From: Streptomyces sp. NBC_00582
Lineage (GTDB): Bacteria > Actinomycetota > Actinomycetes > Streptomycetales > Streptomycetaceae
Assembly (NCBI RefSeq): GCF_036345155.1
Contig: NZ_CP107772.1
Location: 2,914,001 to 2,978,000 of the forward strand
Length of the DNA stretch: 64,000 nt
Reading direction: 5' to 3'
The position numbers were made by a program, and so were the translations under genes. Within the stretch, counting starts at the first letter, position 1. The number at the start of each line of letters is the position of its first letter. The notes beneath the pieces were generated by a model that was not told the origin of the DNA, did not search any database, and was given only the letters and a program-made list of their open reading frames with translations. Below, piece by piece: positions 8,310 to 16,139 of this stretch.

Positions 8310-9323
8310 ATGCCCAGCGCCCAGCCCCCCAGGGCCGTGTTCGCCATGGATCCGGTGCATCTCCCCCTGCTGTTCCCCGCTCCGCTCCTGGCCCGGCTCC
8401 GGCGGACGGCCGAGATCGACCCCGCCCTCGTCGTACGGGACCTCGCCGATCCGGCCGCCGCGTCGGCACTGGCCGGCGCCGATGTCCTGATCACCGGCTG
8501 GGGCTGCCCCCACCTCGACACGGAGGCACTCGCCGCGGCGCCGCGGCTGCGCGCGGTCCTGCACGCCGCCGGGTCGGTGCGCTCACTGGTCGGCGAGGCC
8601 CTGTGGACGCGCGGGGTGGCGGTGTCCAGCGCGGTCACCGGGAACGCCGTGCCGGTCGCCGAGTACACGCTCGCGATGATCCTGCTGACGGGGAAGGACG
8701 CCTTCGTCCACCGTGAGCGCTACCGCCGCACCCACGCCCAGCCCACCCACGCCGAGACGGCCGCCACCGGCAACCTGGGCCGCCGTATCGGCGTCATCGG
8801 AGCCTCACGGGTGGGCCGCCGCCTGCTCGAACTGCTGCGGCCGTACGACTTCGAGGTCCTCCTGCACGACCCGTACGTGGAGGTCGCCGAGGCCGCCGCG
8901 CTCGGCGCCCAACTCGTCTCCCTGGAGGACCTGCTGCGGTCCAGCGACATCGTCAGTCTGCACGCGCCCGACATCCCCGAGACCCGTCACCTGCTGGACC
9001 GCTCCCGTCTCGCCCTGGTCCGCGACGGCGGTGTGCTGATCAACACCTCCCGCGGGGCGCTCGTCGACCATGCGGCGCTCACCGACGAGCTGGTCTCCGG
9101 CCGGCTGCACGCGGTCCTGGACGTCACCGACCCCGAGCCGCTGCCCGCCGACTCGCCCCTGTACCGCCTCCCCAACGTCTTCCTGACCCCGCACATCGCG
9201 GGTTCCCTGGGCAACGAGCTGGGGCGGCTCGGCCTCATCGTGGTGGAGGAACTGGAGCGCCTGGCGGGCGGCCTGCCCCTGGCCCACGAGGTCCGCCACG
9301 CCGACCTGGCACGCGTGGCCTGA
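8310..9323 (+). CDS. D-isomer-specific 2-hydroxyacid dehydrogenase (337 aa)
   Basis: A cytoplasmic NAD(P)-dependent oxidoreductase of the D-2-hydroxyacid dehydrogenase family. The nucleotide-binding motif is GVIGASRVG (161-169). The catalytic triad residues are Arg248 (NTSRGALVD), Glu276 (DPEPLP) and His295 (TPHIAGS). AGGAG precedes the ATG by 4 nt. It is the first gene of the rightward set and has its own operator cluster, so a role in reducing a keto-acid from uronate or sugar-acid breakdown is a reasonable inference. The substrate is not known. Confidence 0.88.
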   Translation: MPSAQPPRAVFAMDPVHLPLLFPAPLLARLRRTAEIDPALVVRDLADPAAASALAGADVLITGWGCPHLDTEALAAAPRLRAVLHAAGSVRSLVGEALWTRGVAVSSAVTGNAVPVAEYTLAMILLTGKDAFVHRERYRRTHAQPTHAETAATGNLGRRIGVIGASRVGRRLLELLRPYDFEVLLHDPYVEVAEAAALGAQLVSLEDLLRSSDIVSLHAPDIPETRHLLDRSRLALVRDGGVLINTSRGALVDHAALTDELVSGRLHAVLDVTDPEPLPADSPLYRLPNVFLTPHIAGSLGNELGRLGLIVVEELERLAGGLPLAHEVRHADLARVA

Positions 9324-9481
9324 CCGGCCCGTCGGCCGTCCGGACCCGACGGACGACCACCCCACCTGTAAACGGTTCCTCCTACCTGACCTGCACAGAC
9401 AGCACACACCCCTCCCCCCTTTCAGCAACTTTTCCCCGCAGGCCCCTTGATAAGCCCGGACCGCACGCCCTACGGTCCTCA

Positions 9482-9493
9482 GCAACCGGTTTC
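9482..9493. promoter_or_regulatory. LacI-type operator upstream of the ABC transporter operon
   Basis: GCAACCGGTTTC contains the same AACCGGTT core as the 18-bp palindrome before the GH28 gene. It is placed to control the binding-protein/permease/GH43 genes. Confidence 0.62.
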
Positions 9494-9532
9494 TACGCCT
9501 CTCCGCTTCGGCCGATCCCCCACGAGCGCGAA

Positions 9533-9568
9533 CCGATATCGCAGCCGATATCGCAGCCGATGCCGCAG
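9533..9568. repeat. Three 12-bp tandem repeats in the binding-protein leader
   Basis: CCGATATCGCAG occurs twice in tandem, followed by a third copy with two changes (CCGATGCCGCAG). The block lies about 90 bp before the ATG, probably within the untranslated leader. GATATC in each unit is itself palindromic. Confidence 0.7.
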
Positions 9569-9656
9569 CCGAGGTGCCGGCCGCCGTTCCCGGCCGGTAC
9601 CGAGCCGCCGCTTCCGCTTCTTCCGAGACGCCCACTTCCCGAAGGATCACGGTCAG

Positions 9657-10988
9657 ATGAACTCCACCAGCCCCCGGAGAAGGTTCGCCCACGCCGCCGT
9701 CGCGGGTCTCGCGCTGACAGGTCTGCTCACCGCCTGCGGCGGTTCCGGCGACGGGGACTCCTCGGCGTCCGGCCCGGTCACCCTCCCCTTCTGGGGCTGG
9801 GCGAACGGCCAGGAGGCGATCGTCAAGATGTTCAACGCCTCCCACAAGGACGTCCAGCTGAAGTACACGAAGGTCACCGACCAGCTCACCATGCAGAAGC
9901 AGCTCGCGAACGCCGTCAAGGCGAAGAACGCGCCGTGTCTGCTGCAGAACACCGCCGAGTACGTGACGAGCTGGGTCTCGCAGGGCGCGCTGGCCGACAT
10001 CACCGCGTACGTCGGCTCCAGCAAGGACACGTTCCTTCCCGGCGCGTGGGCGGGGGCGCAGGTGCAGGGCAAGGTCTACGGGGTGCCCACCAGCGCGGCG
10101 CCGGCCTTCACCGTCTACCGCACCGACGTCTTCGAGAAGTACGGCCTGAAGCCGCCGGCGACCTGGGACGACTTCATCGCCGCGGGCAAGGTGCTGAAGA
10201 AGCACGGCATCCACATCACCAACTACGCGGGTGAGGACCCCAGCACCCTGGAGGTGCTCGCCATGCAGGCCGGCGCGCACTGGTACGCCATCGACGGCGA
10301 CTCCTGGAAGGTGGACTTCCAGGACGAGGGCAGTCTGAAGGCCGCCAAGGTGATCCAGCAGGTCATCGACGACGACCTCAACTCGAAGCTGTCCTTCGCC
10401 GACTACGCCGCCCTGCAGCGCAACTACGACGACGCCGGCACCGTCACCCGGCAGATCTCCACCTGGCAGATGGGCGGCATGGTGAACAGCTTCACCAAGT
10501 CCTTCGGGCAGTGGGCGCTGTCGCCGTGGCCGACGTACAAGGGTGAGGCGGCCAGGACGCCGGCGGGCACCAACCAGAGTGCCAACATCAATCTGGTCAC
10601 CTCGCAGTGCAAGTACCGGAAGCAGGCCGCCGAGGCGGCGCTGTGGCTGTCCACGGACAAGGGGGCGGTGGACAGCATGGCCGACCCGGAGACCGGCAGC
10701 GGTGTCATGCCGGGCCTGGCGGACAGCGCGGACTACGTCGACAAGGCGATCTCCGAGAAGCTGCTCGGCGGCAACTACGAGCCCGCCAAGAAGATCGTCA
10801 CGGACAGCCTGGGCACCGTGACCACCGACTGGACCTTCGGCCCCGACTGGACGGCGATGTTCACCGAGCTGCAGGCCCAGTGGGGCAAGGTCGTCGCCAA
10901 GCAGCAGAAGGTCACCGATCTCCTCGCCCACATGCAGACGTGGACGGTCGACGACCTGAAGTCCCGCGGCATCAACGTCAAGGGCTGA
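9657..10988 (+). CDS. Extracellular solute-binding lipoprotein of a carbohydrate ABC transporter (443 aa)
   Basis: The ATG at 9657 gives a clean lipoprotein signal (RRRFAHAAVAGLALTGLLTAC) with the lipidated Cys at residue 27. Mature features (PVTLPFWGWANGQEAIVKMF, NVKGLTAMQK-like region, GVPTSAAPAFTVYRTDVFEKYG) are those of family-1 sugar-binding proteins. It captures oligosaccharides released by the secreted enzymes and hands them to the two permeases downstream. No ABC ATPase is encoded nearby; Streptomyces sugar importers often share the ATPase MsiK encoded elsewhere. AAGGAT upstream is a modest ribosome-binding site. Confidence 0.9.
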   Translation: MNSTSPRRRFAHAAVAGLALTGLLTACGGSGDGDSSASGPVTLPFWGWANGQEAIVKMFNASHKDVQLKYTKVTDQLTMQKQLANAVKAKNAPCLLQNTAEYVTSWVSQGALADITAYVGSSKDTFLPGAWAGAQVQGKVYGVPTSAAPAFTVYRTDVFEKYGLKPPATWDDFIAAGKVLKKHGIHITNYAGEDPSTLEVLAMQAGAHWYAIDGDSWKVDFQDEGSLKAAKVIQQVIDDDLNSKLSFADYAALQRNYDDAGTVTRQISTWQMGGMVNSFTKSFGQWALSPWPTYKGEAARTPAGTNQSANINLVTSQCKYRKQAAEAALWLSTDKGAVDSMADPETGSGVMPGLADSADYVDKAISEKLLGGNYEPAKKIVTDSLGTVTTDWTFGPDWTAMFTELQAQWGKVVAKQQKVTDLLAHMQTWTVDDLKSRGINVKG

Positions 10989-10999
10989 GGCGCCGACCG

Positions 11000-11884
11000 A
11001 TGACTCGCTCACTGCGCTGGAAGGGTGCCGCGTTCACGGTGCCCTTCCAGCTCGGCTTCGTGTTCCTGTATCTGGTCCCGATCGGCTACGCCGTCCATCA
11101 GTCGCTGTACCGGACCCAGCAGTCCGGGCTCGGCCTCGGCGGCTCCACGGACGAGTTCGCCGGCCTGGCGAACTACCGGCACGGGCTGACCGACACGGCG
11201 TTCCTCGGCTCGATCCTGCGCGTGGTGCTGTTCGCCTGTGTGCAGATCCCGTTGATGCTGCTGACCAGTCTGGTGCTGGCGCTGCTGCTGGACACGCTGG
11301 CGTCCCGTGCGGCGAGCCGCTTCCGGATCATGCTGCTGGTCCCCTACATGATCCCCGGCGTGGTCGCGGCGATCGTGTGGATCAACCTCTACAGCCCCGA
11401 GGTCGGCCCGCTGACCACGCTGGGCAGGGCCCTGGGGTTCGACTGGAACTTCTTCGCCCCGTCCCTGGTGTGGCCGTCCATCGGCAATCTGCTCACCTGG
11501 CACGGCATCGGCTACAACATGGTGATCATCTACTCCGCGCTGCAGGCCGTACCCCGTGAGCTGTTCGAGGCCGCCCGCCTGGACGGCGCGAGCGAGATCC
11601 GCATCGCCCGCAGCGTCAAGGTGCCGTACGTCCGGGGGGCGCTGGTCCTGACCGGTCTGCTCTCCATCATCCAGATGCTGCAGATCTTCAACGAGCCCGC
11701 CCTGTTCCGGAACGTGACCCCGCAGACAGTCAACGACAGCTTCACCCCCATCATGATCATCTACAGCCAGGCGTTCAACGCGAGCAACTACCACTACGCC
11801 GCCGCCCTGTCCGTCCTGCTGGCCCTGATCCTGGGGGTCGCCTCCTTCCTCTTCTACCGGCTCACCGCGAAGGAGGCCGACTGA
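11000..11884 (+). CDS. Carbohydrate ABC transporter permease 1 (294 aa)
   Basis: An inner-membrane permease of the MalF/LacF type. The ATG at 11000 is chosen because translation from it begins directly with a transmembrane-type N-terminus (FTVPFQLGFVFLYLVPIGYAV); it lies 11 nt after the binding-protein stop. The EAA loop that contacts the ATPase is EAARLDGASEIRIARSVKVP. About six membrane segments are visible. Its TGA overlaps the ATG of the next permease (ATGA), so the two subunits are coupled and presumably heterodimerise. Confidence 0.9.
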   Translation: MTRSLRWKGAAFTVPFQLGFVFLYLVPIGYAVHQSLYRTQQSGLGLGGSTDEFAGLANYRHGLTDTAFLGSILRVVLFACVQIPLMLLTSLVLALLLDTLASRAASRFRIMLLVPYMIPGVVAAIVWINLYSPEVGPLTTLGRALGFDWNFFAPSLVWPSIGNLLTWHGIGYNMVIIYSALQAVPRELFEAARLDGASEIRIARSVKVPYVRGALVLTGLLSIIQMLQIFNEPALFRNVTPQTVNDSFTPIMIIYSQAFNASNYHYAAALSVLLALILGVASFLFYRLTAKEAD

Positions 11885-12798
11885 TGACGCTCACCGACGA
11901 CCCGCCGAAGACCCGGGGCGGGCGGACCGTGCGCAGGCTCGACCGCCCCGACCCGGCCGCCCGCGGCAGGGGTGGTCAGCGGTTCGTCCTGATCGGCCTG
12001 GTGCTGGCCAGTGTCTACAGCCTCTTTCCCGTCTACTGGCTGATCATCGCCGCGACGAAGGACCGCGTCGGCCTCTACCAGAGCAACGGCCTGTGGTTCT
12101 CCGGCTGGCACCTGTGGGACAACCTGCATCAGCTGTTCACCTACGAGGACGGCATCTTCCTGCGCTGGACCGCCAACTCCCTGCTCTACGCCGGTGTCGG
12201 CTCCCTCGGCGGCACACTCATCGCGCTCGCCACCGGCTACGGTCTCGCCCGCTTCGACTTCCCCGGCCGCAACCTGGTCTTCGCGTGCGTGGTGGGCTCC
12301 TTCCTGATCCCGCTCGCCCTGCTCACCCTGCCGCTCTATCTGCTGTTCTCGGCGATCGGCATGGTCGACACCCCCTGGGCGATGCTGGTCCCCTGCCTGA
12401 TCAACCCCTTCAGCGTCTACCTCGCCAAGGTCTACACCGAGGCCACGATCCCCTACGAACTCCTGGAGGCGGCCCGGCTCGACGGCGCCGGCGAGCTGCG
12501 CATCTTCGTCAGCATCGTGCTGCGCATGATGACCACGGGCGGCGCAACGGTGTTCCTGCTGGCCTTCGTCAACACCTGGAACGCCTTCTTCCTCCCGCTG
12601 ACCGTCCTGCGCGGCGAGGAGAACTGGACCCTCAACCTGGGCCTGTACAACTGGAGCGGCAAGCGCATGGAGTCGGGCATCGACCTCACGGGGCTGGTGC
12701 TGACCGGGGCTCTGCTGTCGATCGTGCCGATGGCCGTCGTGATGGTCGCGATGCGGCGGTACTGGCGGACCGGGGTGACACTGGGAGCGTTGAAGTGA
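11884..12798 (+). CDS. Carbohydrate ABC transporter permease 2 (304 aa)
   Basis: A MalG-type permease. After a charged 30-residue cytoplasmic leader, a first membrane segment (FVLIGLVLASVYSLFPVYWLII) begins six predicted segments. The EAA loop is EAARLDGAGELRIFVSIVLR. It starts inside the stop of permease 1, and its own TGA overlaps the GTG of the GH43 gene. It forms the translocation pathway with permease 1. Confidence 0.9.
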   Translation: MTLTDDPPKTRGGRTVRRLDRPDPAARGRGGQRFVLIGLVLASVYSLFPVYWLIIAATKDRVGLYQSNGLWFSGWHLWDNLHQLFTYEDGIFLRWTANSLLYAGVGSLGGTLIALATGYGLARFDFPGRNLVFACVVGSFLIPLALLTLPLYLLFSAIGMVDTPWAMLVPCLINPFSVYLAKVYTEATIPYELLEAARLDGAGELRIFVSIVLRMMTTGGATVFLLAFVNTWNAFFLPLTVLRGEENWTLNLGLYNWSGKRMESGIDLTGLVLTGALLSIVPMAVVMVAMRRYWRTGVTLGALK

Positions 12799-14639
12799 GC
12801 GGGATGGACCGCGGACAGGATCGCGCCGACCGCATACAGGCTCCCGTCGACCCCAGACGGGCTTCGGTTGATCGTATGCAGACTCCAGCCGACTGTAGGC
12901 GGGCTCCCGCCGACCGTACGCAAACTCCGGCCGACCGTAGGCGGGCTCCCGCCGCCCGTACGCGAGCCGCCGTGGACGGCATACAGCCGACGGTCGTCGC
13001 CCGCAATCCCGTCTTCCGCGGCTTCGCCCCCGACCCCTCCCTGATCCGGGCCGGCGACTGGTACTACGTGGCGACCAGCTCCTTCGAGTGGTTCCCGACC
13101 ATCCCGATCCACCGCTCCCGCGACCTCGTGACCTGGGAGTACGCCGGCCATGTCGACGGCGCGGCGCCGGGCGGGACGCTGGCCGGTGTCCCCGACTCGG
13201 GCGGCATCTGGGCCCCGTCGCTGAGCTGGGACGGGGAACGCTTCTGGGTGGTCCACTCCGTCGTACGGTCGGTCGGTACGCCGTATTTCGACCAGGACAC
13301 CTACGTCAGCACGGCTTCCGAGGTGAGCGGGCCGTGGACACCGCCCCGCCGCGTGGCAAGTCACGGTTTCGATCCCGCCCTGTTCCACGAGGACGGCCGG
13401 CTCTGGCTGCTCAATCTGCAGAACGACCACCGCCCCGGCGGGCGGCGTTTCGCCGGCATCGTCCTCACCGAGCTGGACCGCGACACCCTGGCCCCGCTCG
13501 GCGGCACGCGCCTTCTGCTCCAGCACGACCGGCTGATCGAGGGGCCGAAGCTGCTCCGCCACGACGGCTGGTACCACCTGCTCCTGGCCGAGGGGGGCAC
13601 CGGGTTCGAGCACGGTGTCCGCACGGCCCGCAGCCGGACGCTCACCGGCCCGTACGACCTGGACGACTGCCCGATGCTGACCTCCCGCGACAACCCGGGG
13701 CTGCCGTTGCAGAAGGCGGGGCACGGGGAGTTGGCGCGGGCCCCCGACGGGCAGTGGTTCCTGGGCCACCTCACGGCCCGCCCGCTGCACACCCCGGACG
13801 GCCCTCGTTGCACGCTGGGGCGGGAGACCGCGATCCAGTCGGTGATCTGGGACGCGGAGGGAAGGCCCCGTCTCCGGCAGGGCGGTTGGCACCCGGCGGT
13901 CGAGGTCGCCGTCCCGCGAGCAGAAGCAGCAGGAGGAGGAGGAGAAGAAGAAGAAGAAGCCGAGCCGGGCACCGCCGCCCCGCAGTCCCGACCCGCCTCC
14001 CCCACGGCTCCGTTGGGCTGGCCCTGGAGCACCCTGCGCGAACCGCCGGACCCCTCCTGGGCGGACGTCGTCTCCCGTCCGGGCTGGATCCGCCTCCGTG
14101 GTCGCCAGGGACCGGAGTCCCGATGGGCGCAGAGCCTGCTCGCCCAGCGCCTCACCGAACACGCGGCGACGGCTCAAGTGGTCGTGGAAGCACGGCCGTT
14201 GACGTTCACGCAGGCCGCGGGTCTGATCCTGCGGTACGACGCGGAGGCGTACCTCTCGCTGGATCTGACCTGGGCGGAGTCGCCGGGTGAGCCGCAGCGC
14301 GGCCAGCAGTGGGAGGGCGGGGGCCGGACGGTGCTGAGCCTGGTCGAGCGGGACGAGACGGGGGCACGGCAGGCGGCGGTCGTGGAGGTCGACCTGCGGG
14401 AGCCTCTCACCTTGGGGGTGACCGTCGAGGGGGCGGAGGCGTGTTTCTGGTACGTGCGGGACGGGGGGCGGACACAGGTCGGGCCGGCTCTGGACTGCGC
14501 CCGGTTGTCCGACGACCACGGTGGCCGGCTCCGTTTCACGGGCACGCTGGCCGGCATCCATGCGCGGGATCTGGTCGACGCCGCGTTCACGGCGGACTTC
14601 CGGGACTTTCGGCTGACGTGCGCGGAGAGCGGCGGCTGA
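12795..14639 (+). CDS. GH43-family glycosidase with an N-terminal 14-residue repeat (614 aa)
   Basis: A five-bladed beta-propeller GH43 enzyme, typically a beta-xylosidase or alpha-L-arabinofuranosidase. The general base is Asp80 in FAPDPSL and the general acid is about Glu249 in LIEGPKLL; WYYVATSSFEWFPTIPI is typical of xylosidase-like members. A C-terminal beta-sandwich (about 400-614) follows a low-complexity Glu-rich linker. The start is the GTG overlapping the permease TGA; an ATG at 12804 is the alternative. Residues about 12-53 are three copies of a 14-residue motif (DR-x-Q-TP-x-D-x-RRAPA), foreign to GH43 proteins. No export signal is seen, so it probably acts on imported oligosaccharides in the cytoplasm. 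Confidence 0.86.
   Translation: MSGMDRGQDRADRIQAPVDPRRASVDRMQTPADCRRAPADRTQTPADRRRAPAARTRAAVDGIQPTVVARNPVFRGFAPDPSLIRAGDWYYVATSSFEWFPTIPIHRSRDLVTWEYAGHVDGAAPGGTLAGVPDSGGIWAPSLSWDGERFWVVHSVVRSVGTPYFDQDTYVSTASEVSGPWTPPRRVASHGFDPALFHEDGRLWLLNLQNDHRPGGRRFAGIVLTELDRDTLAPLGGTRLLLQHDRLIEGPKLLRHDGWYHLLLAEGGTGFEHGVRTARSRTLTGPYDLDDCPMLTSRDNPGLPLQKAGHGELARAPDGQWFLGHLTARPLHTPDGPRCTLGRETAIQSVIWDAEGRPRLRQGGWHPAVEVAVPRAEAAGGGGEEEEEAEPGTAAPQSRPASPTAPLGWPWSTLREPPDPSWADVVSRPGWIRLRGRQGPESRWAQSLLAQRLTEHAATAQVVVEARPLTFTQAAGLILRYDAEAYLSLDLTWAESPGEPQRGQQWEGGGRTVLSLVERDETGARQAAVVEVDLREPLTLGVTVEGAEACFWYVRDGGRTQVGPALDCARLSDDHGGRLRFTGTLAGIHARDLVDAAFTADFRDFRLTCAESGG
12828..12965 (+). repeat. Three 42-bp tandem repeats (each two 21-bp halves) at the GH43 5' end
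   Basis: Units at 12828-12869, 12870-12911 and 12912-12953, then a partial fourth. Units 2 and 3 are nearly identical. Each consists of two related 21-bp halves that begin GACCGTA(C/G)GC. The period is a multiple of three, so the reading frame is kept and the repeat is translated as Arg/Pro/Ala/Asp-rich sequence. Confidence 0.8.
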
Positions 14640-14733
14640 CCCCCGGTTTCGGCACTTCGGCGCCCCGAGCCCGCACGATCCGGAGCCCCGCCACCCCGGC
14701 GTCTTCACCTCTCGCCGCCCCGCCCCTAGGATA

Positions 14734-14745
14734 GCAAGCGCTTTC
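14734..14745. promoter_or_regulatory. LacI-type operator upstream of the LacI-family gene
   Basis: GCAAGCGCTTTC, with a perfect AAGCGCTT core, lies 85 bp before the regulator ATG. It is the expected place for autoregulation. Confidence 0.62.
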
Positions 14746-14829
14746 TGTGAGCCGCCTGTCCGGATCGGCTCCTAAAGGGCGCTGGTCGAGCTTTCGATGG
14801 CCTCGGGCGGGCCGGAGAGGTGGTTCCCC

Positions 14830-15873
14830 ATGGTGCGCACGGCGGGTGCGGGCGCGACGGCCGGTCCGACGCTGGCGGTCGTGGCCCGTGAGGCGGGGGT
14901 GTCCGTACCCACCGCGTCCAAGGTGGTCAACGGGCGGGAGGATGTCGCGCCCGAGACCAGACGGCGGGTCACGGAGGCGTTGGACCGGCTCGGTTATGTC
15001 CGCAGACCGCGGTTCGACGCGTCGAAGCCGCCCCGCCTGGTCGATCTGGTCGTGCACTCGCTGGAGAGTTCCTGGTCGGGTGCGGTGCTGCACGGCGTGG
15101 AGGAGGCGGCGCACGACGCGGGGTTGGACGTGGTGGTCTCGGCGGCGCTGTCGCGGACCCGGGGCGGCCGGCCGCAGCGGGGGTGGCTGGACAAGCTGAC
15201 CGTGCGGGGTTCGGCCGGAGTGCTGTTCAATCTGGCCGAGTTGACGGCGTCTCAGTACGCGTGGCTGGAGCAGCACCGTACGCCGTTCGTGATGATCGAT
15301 CCGGCGGTGGAGCCGCCGCCGGGGGTGGTGTCGGTGGGGGCGGCGAACTGGCGGGGCGGGGTGACGGCGACCGAGCATCTGCTGGCGCTCGGTCATGAGC
15401 GGATCGCGGTGGTGGCGGGGCCGCGACGGAAGATGTGCAGCGGTGCGCGGGTAGCGGGGTACCGTTCGGCGCTGGCTGCGGTGGGGCTGCCGCACCGGGC
15501 CGAGTATGTGCGCAACGGCGGTTTCGACGAGTCGACCGCGTACCGCCGGATGCAGGAGCTCCTCGATCTTCCCGAGCCGCCGACGGCCGTCTTCGTCTGT
15601 TCCGACGCGATGGCGCTCGGGGTCTACCGGGCGGTGCTGGAGAGGGGTTTGCGGATTCCGTACGACATCAGTGTGGTCGGGTTCGACGATCTGCCGGAGT
15701 CCCGCTGGGCGACGCCCGCGCTGACCACCGTCCGGCAGCCGCTGGCCGAGATGGCGGCGACGGCGCTGCGGCTGTTGGTGCGGATGATGGACGGCGAGCA
15801 CCCGGAGGGAACCCGGACGGAGCTGTCGACGCGTCTGGTGGAGCGGGCGAGCACGGCTCCGCCGAGGCGCTGA
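14830..15873 (+). CDS. LacI-family transcriptional regulator (347 aa)
   Basis: The N-terminal helix-turn-helix with hinge helix spans about residues 14-60 (TLAVVAREAGVSVPTASKVV, then RRRVTEALDRLGYV). A periplasmic-binding-protein-like ligand domain follows (VDLVVHSLESSW, HERIAVVAG, FVCSDAMALGVYRA, SVVGFDDLPESRW). The ATG at 14830 has GGAGAGG 9 nt upstream and is preferred to an ATG at 14797. It is the local regulator of the polysaccharide locus, most likely a repressor released by an oligosaccharide. Palindromes with AACCGGTT/AAGCGCTT cores before four transcription units fit its DNA-binding class. Confidence 0.92.
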   Translation: MVRTAGAGATAGPTLAVVAREAGVSVPTASKVVNGREDVAPETRRRVTEALDRLGYVRRPRFDASKPPRLVDLVVHSLESSWSGAVLHGVEEAAHDAGLDVVVSAALSRTRGGRPQRGWLDKLTVRGSAGVLFNLAELTASQYAWLEQHRTPFVMIDPAVEPPPGVVSVGAANWRGGVTATEHLLALGHERIAVVAGPRRKMCSGARVAGYRSALAAVGLPHRAEYVRNGGFDESTAYRRMQELLDLPEPPTAVFVCSDAMALGVYRAVLERGLRIPYDISVVGFDDLPESRWATPALTTVRQPLAEMAATALRLLVRMMDGEHPEGTRTELSTRLVERASTAPPRR

Positions 15874-15886
15874 GCCCGCGCGTGCG

Positions 15887-16080
15887 TCACCAGGGCACGA
15901 CTCCCTCGTCGTCGAACAGGAGGCCGGTGGGGCCGTCGTCGGGCAGGGTCGCCAGGCGGACGGCGACGGCCGCGCCCTGCTCGGGGGTGCGTGTGCCGCT
16001 GAATCCGTTGAGGTCGGTGGCCACATGGCCGGGGCAGGCGTTGACGACGGTGATCGCCTGGCCGTCGCAGAGCCGGCTGC
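15887..16080 (-). pseudogene. C-terminal remnant of a short-chain dehydrogenase/reductase
   Basis: Read on the minus strand, one frame gives ITVVNACPGHVATDLNG, then GTRTPEQGAAVAVRLA, then LPDDGPTGLLFDDEGVVPW and a TGA. This is the conserved C-terminal third of carbonyl-reductase-like SDR proteins. Upstream of about 16080 the similarity stops: the Rossmann N-terminus and the YxxxK active site are missing and no start codon with a ribosome-binding site is present. It is a truncated gene left by a deletion next to the PEP-mutase-like gene. Confidence 0.7.
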
Positions 16081-16139
16081 GCGCGGTCGCCGACCTGGTT
16101 CGTGTGGCGGAGCGCCTGTGACGGTCGTGGCCGGCGCCG

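Larger units (their letters stand above)
9324..9656. promoter_or_regulatory. 333-bp region before the solute-binding-protein gene
   Basis: No gene is supported. The region contains TAAACGGTTCC near 9368-9378, an operator-like palindrome at 9482-9493 and three 12-bp tandem repeats at 9533-9568, all ahead of the binding-protein ATG. Translation open through this region from upstream is Arg-rich and lacks a lipoprotein signal, so it is not a real N-terminus. Confidence 0.6.

Noticed and set aside
9447..9656. N-terminal extension of the solute-binding protein
   Set aside because: It would bury the lipoprotein signal behind 70 Arg-rich residues and crosses an operator and tandem repeats.
10607..10999. 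Extended N-terminus for permease 1 overlapping the binding-protein gene
   Set aside because: The extension is an out-of-frame image of the binding protein; the ATG at 11000 gives a normal membrane protein.
13921..13962. GGA/GAA microsatellite in the GH43 gene considered as a separate element
   Set aside because: It is in frame and encodes a Gly/Glu linker between the propeller and the C-terminal domain; ordinary low-complexity linker.
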